Source: Kiritimatiellia bacterium (lineage in GTDB: Bacteria; Verrucomicrobiota; Kiritimatiellia; RFP12; UBA1067). From it: 6,262 bases of DNA. Made by a program: the position numbers and the translations under genes. The notes under the pieces were generated by a model that worked only from the letters and a program-made list of their open reading frames with translations, was not told the origin of the DNA and ran no database searches. Shown here piece after piece: positions 1 to 5,897 of this stretch (position 1 is its first letter; each line of letters opens with the position of its first letter). The stretch covers positions 1 to 6,262 of the forward strand of contig JAFNRY010000086.1 in the NCBI GenBank assembly GCA_017385345.1, in the 5' to 3' direction.

Positions 1-670
1 AGCCTGGCTGGCCGAAAACGGCGCGACGATCCCGGACGGGCTGATCCGAGAAGCGAACCGCCGGAGGAAGGAAGGCCGGGCGGTCGTATTCGTAGCCGCC
101 GGAGGCCGCGCCGCCGGATTCGTCGCCTTGTCGGACACCGTGCGCGCTAACGCGAAAAAGGCGCTCGAAGAACTCGCCAAAGCCGGCGTCTCGGCCTGCC
201 TGCTTACGGGCGACAACGCCGCCACGGCGCGTCGCATCGCCGGCGAACTCGGCATCGACGACGCGAGGGCGGATCTTCTGCCGGAGGACAAGGCGAAAGC
301 CGTCGAGGAAATGCAGCGCGCCGGACGAAAGGTGTGCATGGTCGGCGACGGCGTGAACGACGCCGTCGCGCTGGAAACCGCCTCGGTGGGCGTGGCCATG
401 GGCGGCGCCGGCAGCGACATAGCGGTGGAAGCGGCGGACATCGCCCTTTCAAGCGACGACATCGGAAAGCTGGCCTACCTGAAACGCCTCTCCTCAGCCT
501 GCATAAAACTGATACACTTCAACATAGCGTTGTCGATGTCGATAAACGCGATCGCCATAGCATGCTCCGCCTTCGGCCTGCTGAATCCGGCCGCCGGCGC
601 GATCGTCCACAACTGCGGTTCGCTTTTCGTCGTCGTCAACGCCGCCCTTCTCTACGACCGCCGCTTCTGA
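1..670 (+). CDS. Heavy-metal (P1B-like) P-type ATPase, C-terminal part; 5' end outside window
   Basis: This is the 3' end of an ATP-driven metal-ion pump of the inner membrane. The reading frame is open from base 2 and gives about 222 residues up to TGA at 668-670. Visible parts in order are the end of the nucleotide-binding domain (about residues 1-40), the phosphorylation-domain motif TGDN (about 69-72), the conserved PEDK lysine, and the hinge motif GDGVNDA (about 115-121), which is diagnostic of P-type ATPases. Two final membrane helices follow (about 173-195 and 198-217). The phosphorylated DKTGT motif and the metal-binding CPC-type motif lie outside the window. The last helix carries HNCGS followed by VVVNAALL. 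This differs from the MxxSS of copper pumps and the DMG of zinc/cadmium pumps, so the metal is not predictable. A metal pump rather than a calcium or potassium pump is inferred from the two-helix C-terminus. The gene overlaps the convergent membrane-protein gene by 19 bp. Confidence 0.9.
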   Translation, partial: AWLAENGATIPDGLIREANRRRKEGRAVVFVAAGGRAAGFVALSDTVRANAKKALEELAKAGVSACLLTGDNAATARRIAGELGIDDARADLLPEDKAKAVEEMQRAGRKVCMVGDGVNDAVALETASVGVAMGGAGSDIAVEAADIALSSDDIGKLAYLKRLSSACIKLIHFNIALSMSINAIAIACSAFGLLNPAAGAIVHNCGSLFVVVNAALLYDRRF

Positions 671-1425
671 GACGCAAAGTACACGGCGAGCAGGGCAAAG
701 ACGGCTATCATAAGTTCGCCGCCCTCTTCGAACACAGTGCAGAAAGCCTTCTGCGACGGTTCCAGGACGGCGCCCGCCGCGCCATCGCCCGAGGGCGCCT
801 TCGCGTGCCGGAACCATGAAGGAAGCCGGTCTGCGATCTGCACCATGATGCCGCTCGCGCCGAAACAGCCAATCGACCAGGCGTCCGGCCGGAGGGCGAA
901 AACCCCTTTTAACCACGAAGGCAGCAGCCAGGCAAAACCAGCGGCGAACACGCCGAAGAAGGCGGTGAAATAAAAGAGAATGGCCGCCTTCATTCCAAAC
1001 GGCACGGCAGCGTTCGTCAAAACCCTCGCCTTGAAGGGAGTGCCGGTAAGCGGCGATCCGTTTGGCTTCACGAGACCCGGCAACAAGGATCCGTCGCAAC
1101 CGACACGCTCGGGATACAGAAGATGGAGAACGGTATTGTGCAAATCGAGCTCCTTGACGATGGCCATCGCGACGACCGCCGTAGCCATTGCCGAAAGAAC
1201 GGTCTGCCTTCTCCGAGAACCGTCGAACGGCCTGCAGATCCACACGGCCGGAATTATGGCGGCGTAGAAAGGAATCGTTGCGAGTTCAAATGGTGAATAG
1301 CCCCCGCGGTCGAAAAAAGCCGCGATGGCATCCGGCGGCACGAGCGCCCACACGGCCGCGTAAACGGCGAGAAAAACGAAAAACAGCAACGGCGCGGCCA
1401 AAAAGGTCTTTTTGTCCTGGTTCAT
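652..1425 (-). CDS. Multi-pass membrane protein of unknown function
   Basis: I do not recognise a named family. The product is 257 residues. The ATG at 1425-1423 was chosen because a strong AAGGAG lies 6 nt upstream (1437-1432) and because it overlaps the murA stop in an ATGA, which suggests translational coupling. The frame stays open further upstream, but only as a shadow of murA. Hydrophobic helices lie at about residues 7-29, 46-65, 74-90, 146-168, perhaps 183-199, and 235-252. Between helices 3 and 4 there is a soluble segment beginning KELDLHN (91-97). Just before the last helix is FEEGGEL (232-238). Charged motifs at membrane edges like these suggest a functional site, and they recall a loosely defined group of bacterial membrane proteins with a (R/K)E-D-H motif and a late EE-EL motif; that link is from memory. 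By hand count, positions 901-1260 are about 58% GC, lower than the flanking genes. The TAG stop lies inside the end of the convergent P-type ATPase gene. Confidence 0.8.
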   Translation of the reverse strand: MNQDKKTFLAAPLLFFVFLAVYAAVWALVPPDAIAAFFDRGGYSPFELATIPFYAAIIPAVWICRPFDGSRRRQTVLSAMATAVVAMAIVKELDLHNTVLHLLYPERVGCDGSLLPGLVKPNGSPLTGTPFKARVLTNAAVPFGMKAAILFYFTAFFGVFAAGFAWLLPSWLKGVFALRPDAWSIGCFGASGIMVQIADRLPSWFRHAKAPSGDGAAGAVLEPSQKAFCTVFEEGGELMIAVFALLAVYFASQKRRS

Positions 1426-2708
1426 GTCTTGCTCCTTGAAATGTTCGCTCCGATGGCGGCCAGTCCATTTTCGACCGCCTCGTAGCCGCGGTCTATCTTC
1501 TCCGCTCCGAGTATGTTTGATTGTCCCTTGGCCGCGAGAGCGGCCACCACGAGCGCGATTCCGGCGCGTATGTCCGGCGAGGCGAACGTCCCGCCGTAGA
1601 GCTGGGACGGGCCGGTGACGACCACGCGGTGCGGGTCGCACTGGACGATCTTCGCGCCCATCTGCCTCAGGCTGTCCACGAAATAAAGGCGCGATTCGAA
1701 CATCTTCTCGAAAAAGAGGCAGGTGCCGCGCGTCTGGGTCGCCACGACAATGAGCACCGACATGAGATCGGACGGGAAGGCCGGCCACGGCCCGTCGGCG
1801 ATGGACGGGATGGCGTCGCCGAAATCGTAGCGCATTTTCAGCTTTTTGCGGGGCGTGTATTTGAGCGTCCTTTCGCGGCGGTCGATCGTCCATGTTATTC
1901 CGAAACGCCTGAAAGGGCCTTCGATGGCGGCGAAAGGCGCCGGGTCTATTTCGGTAAGGAGCAGTTCGCCGCCGGTGACGGCGGCAGCGGCGATGTAGGA
2001 GCCGGCCTCTATGTAGTCGCAGCCGATGCGCGCCCTGCACCCGGAGAGGGATTCGACTCCTTCGACGGAGACGAGGTTCGTGCCGGCCCCCGAGATCTTC
2101 GCCCCCATGGAATTGAGCATTGCGGCAAGATCCGCGATGTGCGGCTCGCAAGCCGCGTTGTAGATCGTGGTCCGCCCTTTCGCGAGGACGCTCGCCATGA
2201 GAATGTTCTCCGTCGCCGTGACGCTGGCTTCGTCGAGGAGGATGTCGGCGCCTTTGAGTTCGCCGGCGAAGCGCAGCGTCTTTCTGCCGGCGGCGGCCTT
2301 GGCGCCAAGCGCCTTGAAACCGGCGAAATGGGTGTCGAGGCGGCGGTGGCCGATGGCATCGCCGCCGGGCGGCGGCAGCGAGGCGCGCCCGAGGCGCGCA
2401 AGCAGCGGCCCGGCGAAGAGGATGCTCGTTCTGATGCTCGCGGCCAGCTCGGCGGAAATCCTAGCCGAGACGAGCTTCGCCGCCGTTATCGTCGCGGTGC
2501 GTCCGTTCCGGTCGCGTTCAACCTTCGCGCCAAAAGCGGCCGCCGCAGAAAGCATCGCGTCCACGTCCGCTATGTCGGGGAGATTTTCAAGGATGACCGG
2601 CTCGCGGGTGAGCAGCGCCGCCGCTATCATGGGCAGGGCCGCGTTCTTGTTGCCCGGCACGCGATGCACGCCGGAAAGCGTCCGTCCGCCGGTAATCGAA
2701 AGCCGCAT
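1422..2708 (-). CDS. murA: UDP-N-acetylglucosamine 1-carboxyvinyltransferase (MurA), Asp-type
   Basis: MurA transfers enolpyruvate from phosphoenolpyruvate to UDP-GlcNAc, the first committed step of peptidoglycan synthesis, in the cytoplasm. The product is 428 residues, a normal length. Landmarks match E. coli MurA: GNKNAALP with the Lys/Asn pair (residues 21-22), Arg93, the flexible active-site loop PPGGDAIGHRRLD (113-125), PAFPSD with the general-base Asp314, DIRAG (Arg381) and IDRGYE (Arg407). The loop residue equivalent to Cys115 is Asp117 (GAT at 2360-2358). Family knowledge says Asp here keeps the enzyme active but prevents alkylation by fosfomycin. The variant GPWPAFPSD region fits a distinct MurA subgroup. 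The ATG at 2708-2706 shares one base with the ktrA stop (TGATG) and has a modest GGGA upstream. An in-frame start further upstream would add about 47 residues read out of ktrA and is rejected. The 3' end overlaps the next gene by 4 bp. It is probably translated by coupling in the downstream half of the cluster. Confidence 0.96.
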   Translation of the reverse strand: MRLSITGGRTLSGVHRVPGNKNAALPMIAAALLTREPVILENLPDIADVDAMLSAAAAFGAKVERDRNGRTATITAAKLVSARISAELAASIRTSILFAGPLLARLGRASLPPPGGDAIGHRRLDTHFAGFKALGAKAAAGRKTLRFAGELKGADILLDEASVTATENILMASVLAKGRTTIYNAACEPHIADLAAMLNSMGAKISGAGTNLVSVEGVESLSGCRARIGCDYIEAGSYIAAAAVTGGELLLTEIDPAPFAAIEGPFRRFGITWTIDRRERTLKYTPRKKLKMRYDFGDAIPSIADGPWPAFPSDLMSVLIVVATQTRGTCLFFEKMFESRLYFVDSLRQMGAKIVQCDPHRVVVTGPSQLYGGTFASPDIRAGIALVVAALAAKGQSNILGAEKIDRGYEAVENGLAAIGANISRSKT

Positions 2709-3373
2709 CAATCTTCCCGCAATCTGCTGTCGAGACGCTTCGTCTCGCCGAACACTATAAGCTTGTCGCCCGACTCGAGCGTGTCGGCCGGCCGAGGTAT
2801 GGAAACGGTGCGGCGCCCGCCCTGCGAATCCTGCGCCTTCCGGATGCACAGCACGGTGAAGCCAGTGGCGTTGCGGAAATCGGATTCCGCGAGCGACTTG
2901 CCCACCGCTTCGGGCGGGACGTCAATCTCCGCGATCGAACAGCCCTCGGAGACTTCGAGAAAATCAACCGCGTTGTGGTTGACTATCGATCTCGCGAGCC
3001 TGTTGGCGCTGTCGCGGTCGGGGTAGATTACGGCATCGGCTCCGATCCGCCTGAGGATCCTGCCGTGCAGTTCGTTGGCGGCCTTGGCGACTACTTTCGG
3101 GATTCCGAGCTCCTTGCAATTGGCGGTGGCCATCATAGAGGCCTCGACGTTGCTTGCGATCGCGACCACGGCGATGTCGCACTCTCCGAAGCCCGCCTCT
3201 TCGAGGGCTCGCGGATCGGTGGCGTCGCCCTGGACCGCGGTGGCGAAGTCGCTCGTCGCCTGCATGGCCGCCCGGTTGCGGTCTATAAGCAAGACTTCGG
3301 CTTCTCCGTTGGAGAGCGATTCCGCGAGGGCCGAGCCGAAGCGCCCGGCCCCGATTATTCCGACTCTTCTCAT
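2708..3373 (-). CDS. ktrA: KtrA/TrkA-family potassium uptake regulatory (RCK) protein
   Basis: This is a cytoplasmic gating subunit that binds nucleotides and controls a Ktr/Trk-type potassium channel. The product is 221 residues, the usual length of a single-RCK KtrA, whereas classical TrkA is about twice as long. The N-terminal Rossmann domain shows GAGRFG (residues 8-13), the acidic residue ending strand 2 (LLID, Asp31), and GDATDP (49-54), followed by VVAIASNVEASM and KELGIPKVVAKA as in KtrA proteins. The C-terminal RCK_C domain covers about residues 133-215 and ends with LESGDKLIVFG. The ATG at 3373-3371 overlaps the stop of the upstream ABC gene (ATGA) and has GGAG 5 nt upstream; a longer frame upstream is a shadow of the ABC gene. 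The membrane partner (KtrB/TrkH) is not in the window, so the regulator is separated from its channel here. Whether it binds ATP/ADP or NAD cannot be told from sequence alone. The symbol is by family; trkA would also be used. Confidence 0.92.
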   Translation of the reverse strand: MRRVGIIGAGRFGSALAESLSNGEAEVLLIDRNRAAMQATSDFATAVQGDATDPRALEEAGFGECDIAVVAIASNVEASMMATANCKELGIPKVVAKAANELHGRILRRIGADAVIYPDRDSANRLARSIVNHNAVDFLEVSEGCSIAEIDVPPEAVGKSLAESDFRNATGFTVLCIRKAQDSQGGRRTVSIPRPADTLESGDKLIVFGETKRLDSRLRED

Positions 3374-4164
3374 TCCAGCTCCATTTTCTTCGCTTCGCGC
3401 ACGAGGTTTTGCGAATACGGATGCGCCGGCGCGGCGAAAAACGCCGCCGGATCGTCCGAAGTCTCGACGACGCGGCCGTCCTTCATCACGGCGAGCCTTG
3501 TCGCCATCTGGGAGACCACTCCGAGATCGTGGGTAATAAGCAAGACGCCGGAATTGGCCTGGTGGAGGTCGCGCATGAGGCGCAGAACCTGGGCCTGGAT
3601 GGTGACGTCGAGGGCGGTAGTTGGTTCGTCGGCGATTATGAGGTCGGGGCCGAGCATGAGGCCCATCGCGATCATCACGCGCTGCTGCATGCCGCCTGAG
3701 AGTTCGTGCGGATAGGCGCGCGCGCGCACCGCCGGCTCGGGTATGCCTACCTTGCCGAGCCATTCAAGCGCCATTTCGCGCGCGGCGCGCACGGGCATCT
3801 TCTCGTGGAGAAGAATCGTCTCGACGAGCTGCTCGCCGATCCGGTGGAGGGGCGAGAGCGAACCCATCGGGTCCTGGAAGACCACCCCTATCTTCTTTCC
3901 GCGCATGCGGCGCAGCTCCGGCAGCGGCATCGTAAGCGTATCGACGCCGTCGAAGAGGATGCGCCCCTTGGGGTAGAACGCGGGGGGACTCGGCAGCAGC
4001 CTCGCGACGCTCATCGCCACGGTGCTCTTGCCGCTCCCCGATTCGCCGACTATGCCAAGCACCTGTCCGCGCTCGAGTTCGAGGTTGACATCCATCGCGG
4101 CGGCGGTGACTTCGCCTTCGTCGCTGCGGTACGACACGTCGAGATCTTCTATTTTCAGCAGCAT
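3370..4164 (-). CDS. ABC transporter ATP-binding protein, OppD/DppD/NikD type
   Basis: This is a cytoplasmic ATPase subunit expected to power import of peptides, nickel or a similar solute. The product is 264 residues. It shows Walker A GESGSGKST (40-48), the Q-loop FQDPMGSLSPL (Gln97), the signature LSGGMQQR (155-162), Walker B LIIADE (175-180) followed by PTTALDVT, and the switch histidine in ITHDLGVV (His212). All catalytic residues are present. It ends soon after AHPYSQNLV (247-255). The longer C-terminal extension of DppD/OppD (about 320-330 residues) is missing, so its length is closer to NikD. No permease, second ATPase or binding-protein gene is nearby, so the substrate is unknown. 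The ATG at 4164-4162 is preferred because GGAGAG lies 5 nt upstream (4175-4170). A TTG at 4236-4234, overlapping the rmuC stop, would add 24 unconvincing residues. The 68-bp gap 4165-4232 shows no terminator. The gene overlaps ktrA by 4 bp. Confidence 0.93.
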   Translation of the reverse strand: MLLKIEDLDVSYRSDEGEVTAAAMDVNLELERGQVLGIVGESGSGKSTVAMSVARLLPSPPAFYPKGRILFDGVDTLTMPLPELRRMRGKKIGVVFQDPMGSLSPLHRIGEQLVETILLHEKMPVRAAREMALEWLGKVGIPEPAVRARAYPHELSGGMQQRVMIAMGLMLGPDLIIADEPTTALDVTIQAQVLRLMRDLHQANSGVLLITHDLGVVSQMATRLAVMKDGRVVETSDDPAAFFAAPAHPYSQNLVREAKKMELE

Positions 4165-4169
4165 TGCAG

Positions 4170-4175
4170 CTCTCC
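4170..4175 (-). promoter_or_regulatory. Ribosome binding site of the ABC ATPase gene
   Basis: GGAGAG on the minus strand ends 5 nt before the ATG at 4164. It decides this start over the in-frame TTG at 4236, which has no comparable site in front of it. It lies in the only sizeable gap of the cluster. Confidence 0.6.
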
Positions 4176-4232
4176 GGTTTTCAGATTGCGGAACGGAGCG
4201 GCCGGATCGCCCCTGCCGCGGCGGCGGGCCAT

Positions 4233-5459
4233 TCAAGCCTCCGCACCGCCGCCTCCTCCGTTCTCCGGCGTCTCCTCCGCTATTATACCATCGTCGCGGC
4301 GGATGGCGTGCGCCTTTTCGAGGCGGCGCCCCTTGCGATTTTCGAACCTTACATTCAATTCGACGAGCCTGTTCGCGGCCTTGGCTATGGTATGCGCGCG
4401 CGGCGAATCGACCAGCACGCCCTTAGCGGCGTCATATGTCTCCTGAAGCGATTCGAGCGACTTTCCGATCTTCTCGAACGCGAGGAGAAAGCCGTTCATG
4501 CGCGCAAGGAGTTCGCGCGCCGCGTTCGCGATATCCTGCCTGTTGCGATCCTCCTTCTCGTGCTGCCACGCGAGATACACGAGCCTCAAAAAAGCGAGCA
4601 GAGTGAGCGGCGTGACGAGCACCACGTTGTTCTGCGCCGCGAACTGCCAGAGCGAACCGTCGGCCTTCAGCGCCTCGGCGAGCGGAGCCTCGTACGGGAC
4701 GAACATCGCCGTGACCGGCAGATAGTTGCGCTCCGGATGCCTGACGGCAAGCGCGGCGGGGTATTTTCTGCGGGCCAGCTGGTCGATCTTCTGGCGGACG
4801 CTCGCCACGTGAGCGGCGAGCCGGGCCTTCTTCGTCTCCTCGTTTCCGGCCTCGGCGTATTCGAGATAGGCGGTGAGGCTAACCTTGCTGTCGATGACAA
4901 GCCACCTGTTCTCCGTGTCGCAAACCTGCGCGTCCGGCCGCTCGGAGTCCGTGCCGTCCTGCAGGAAGAAGCTAACGTTTTCCTCGAGTCCCGCCTGGCG
5001 CAGCTTCTCGGCAAGTATGTCCTCCCCCTTGCGGCCCTGCACGCGCACGTCCGACGAAAGGGCCGAAGCCGTTTTCGCCAGCCCGTTCGCGATCGCGCCA
5101 ATCGCGCCGACGCTCTCCGCCATGCTGCGGCCGAGACTGGCGCGCTCGCTCTCCGCCTTGCGCGTCGATTCCTGTAGCGTTCTGACCTGTTCCTTCAACG
5201 GCGCGAGCATTATGTCGAGCTGCTCTTTGTTCATCCTGGCGAGATCTCCGCCCTGCTCCTTGAGCTGCCGCGCCGCAAGGACGGCGAACTGGCCGCGCAG
5301 CGATTCCACGGCTCTGTCGAGCGCCTGCTCCTTCGCCGCTACGAAGTCGCGCATGGCGGCGTCCTTCGCCTTCGCCATGTTGGAGAACACGGCCGCCATC
5401 GCGGCCGCGGCGGCCGCGGCGGCAAGAACGGCCGCGAGAACGACTGCCAGTACGGTCAC
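4233..5459 (-). CDS. rmuC: RmuC-family DNA recombination/maintenance protein
   Basis: RmuC proteins are membrane-anchored proteins with a nuclease-like fold; the E. coli protein is linked to limiting inversions at short inverted repeats. The product is 408 residues. An Ala/Val-rich membrane helix lies at about residues 2-25, then a predicted coiled coil at about 27-115 that includes LAPLKEQV (85-92), typical of the family. The RmuC core follows: GRKGE (142-146, usually GRWGE), RPD (174-176), and VIDSKVSL (188-195), whose Asp and Lys match a PD-(D/E)xK-like site. It continues with MFVPYEAPL, VVLVTPLTLLAFLR and the C-terminal KIGKSLESLQETYDAAKGVL helix. The tail is Gly/Glu-rich. The GTG at 5459-5457 is chosen because GGAGG lies 7 nt upstream (5471-5467) and GTG overlaps the folK stop as GTGA. 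A TTG six codons earlier is the alternative, but it lies before that ribosome site. Catalytic activity is inferred, not shown. Confidence 0.93.
   Translation of the reverse strand: MTVLAVVLAAVLAAAAAAAAMAAVFSNMAKAKDAAMRDFVAAKEQALDRAVESLRGQFAVLAARQLKEQGGDLARMNKEQLDIMLAPLKEQVRTLQESTRKAESERASLGRSMAESVGAIGAIANGLAKTASALSSDVRVQGRKGEDILAEKLRQAGLEENVSFFLQDGTDSERPDAQVCDTENRWLVIDSKVSLTAYLEYAEAGNEETKKARLAAHVASVRQKIDQLARRKYPAALAVRHPERNYLPVTAMFVPYEAPLAEALKADGSLWQFAAQNNVVLVTPLTLLAFLRLVYLAWQHEKEDRNRQDIANAARELLARMNGFLLAFEKIGKSLESLQETYDAAKGVLVDSPRAHTIAKAANRLVELNVRFENRKGRRLEKAHAIRRDDGIIAEETPENGGGGGAEA
4282..4290 (-). promoter_or_regulatory. Candidate extended -10 promoter inside the 3' end of rmuC
   Basis: The minus strand reads TGGTATAAT, a perfect match to the sigma-70 extended -10 consensus (TGnTATAAT). 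There is no recognisable -35 hexamer about 17 bp upstream, which extended -10 promoters can do without. It lies about 120 nt before the ABC ATPase start and just ahead of the only sizeable gap in the cluster, so it could start transcription of ABC-ktrA-murA-membrane protein near position 4275. Caution: the bases also encode Gly-Ile-Ile within rmuC, and ATA codons are not rare in this genome. Confidence 0.4.
5401..5418. repeat. Two tandem copies of a 9-bp GC-only unit in the rmuC membrane anchor
   Basis: GCGGCCGCG occurs twice head to tail (5401-5409 and 5410-5418), followed by a partial third copy. Each unit contains the palindrome GCGGCCGC. On the minus strand the tract encodes part of the alanine run in the RmuC N-terminal helix. 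It is a plausible slippage site, but only two full copies are present. Confidence 0.7.
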
Positions 5460-5887
5460 GGAAGTTCCTCCACGCAAATTCCAAGTTCGGCGAGCGGCGC
5501 GGCGACGAACGCGCGCTCCTTCGCCCGCGGATGCGGCAGCGTCAGCTCCGGCGTGTCGATTCTCGCCCCGCCAAAATCGACGAGATCTATGTCTATCGTC
5601 CTCGGCCCGTTGCGAACCGTCCTGACGCGACCCGCGGCGTCCTCCACGGCATGCATGCGCCGCGAAAAGTCGAACGGATCGAGGGAAGTTTCATAGACGG
5701 CGGCGGCGTTGACGAACTTGAGGCCGGCAAACTCGGCAGGCACGTCCGCCGGCTCCGTTTCGAGCAGGGAGCTCCGGGCGACGAGGCGCGTGGCCGGGAA
5801 GCCGGCCAGCGCGTCGATGGCCGCCCTTACGGCGGCCTCGCGGTCGCCAAGGTTGGAGCCGAACGAAACTATCGCCCTCGCCGCCAC
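5456..5887 (-). CDS. folK: 2-amino-4-hydroxy-6-hydroxymethyldihydropteridine pyrophosphokinase (HPPK)
   Basis: HPPK transfers pyrophosphate from ATP to 6-hydroxymethyl-dihydropterin, the step before dihydropteroate synthase in folate synthesis; it is cytoplasmic. The product is 143 residues, within the family's usual 140-170. Motifs are GSNLGD (residues 10-15), the ETEP loop (43-46), FVNAA (58-62), GRVR (86-89), and the signature GPRTIDIDLVDFGG (94-107), whose two Asp residues (99 and 101) bind magnesium. LTLPHPRAKERAFV (115-128) follows. The start is uncertain. GTG at 5887-5885 gives the normal spacing to GSNLGD and has GAGGG a few bases upstream. GTG at 5908-5906 would add seven residues and overlap lpxA by 11 bp. 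The gene sits 10 bp after lpxA and overlaps rmuC by 4 bp. FolP and FolB genes are not in the window, so folate genes are scattered or lie elsewhere. Confidence 0.94.
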   Translation of the reverse strand: MAARAIVSFGSNLGDREAAVRAAIDALAGFPATRLVARSSLLETEPADVPAEFAGLKFVNAAAVYETSLDPFDFSRRMHAVEDAAGRVRTVRNGPRTIDIDLVDFGGARIDTPELTLPHPRAKERAFVAAPLAELGICVEELP

Positions 5888-5897
5888 CGTTCCCTCT

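Noticed and set aside
1426..2151. A long upstream extension of the membrane-protein frame through murA
   Set aside because: The extension is Arg/His-rich low-complexity sequence, a frame shadow of murA. The ATG at 1425 has a strong ribosome site and a coupled ATGA overlap.
2754..2760. A TATAGT-like -10 sequence on the minus strand near the end of ktrA, just before murA
   Set aside because: It is an imperfect hexamer without a -35 or extended TG, and murA is already coupled to ktrA through TGATG.
1521..3026. A 501-codon open frame on the plus strand, opposite murA and ktrA
   Set aside because: Its translation is Arg/Gly/Asp-rich with no recognisable motif, and it lies opposite two genes with clear family matches. 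Long antisense frames are expected at this GC content.
4165..4232. Possible terminator in the gap between rmuC and the ABC ATPase gene
   Set aside because: The stretch is GC-rich with short complementary bits but no stable stem followed by a T run on the minus strand.
4164..5177. A 337-codon plus-strand open frame opposite rmuC
   Set aside because: It is the complement of the well-supported rmuC gene, with no domain and no convincing ribosome site.
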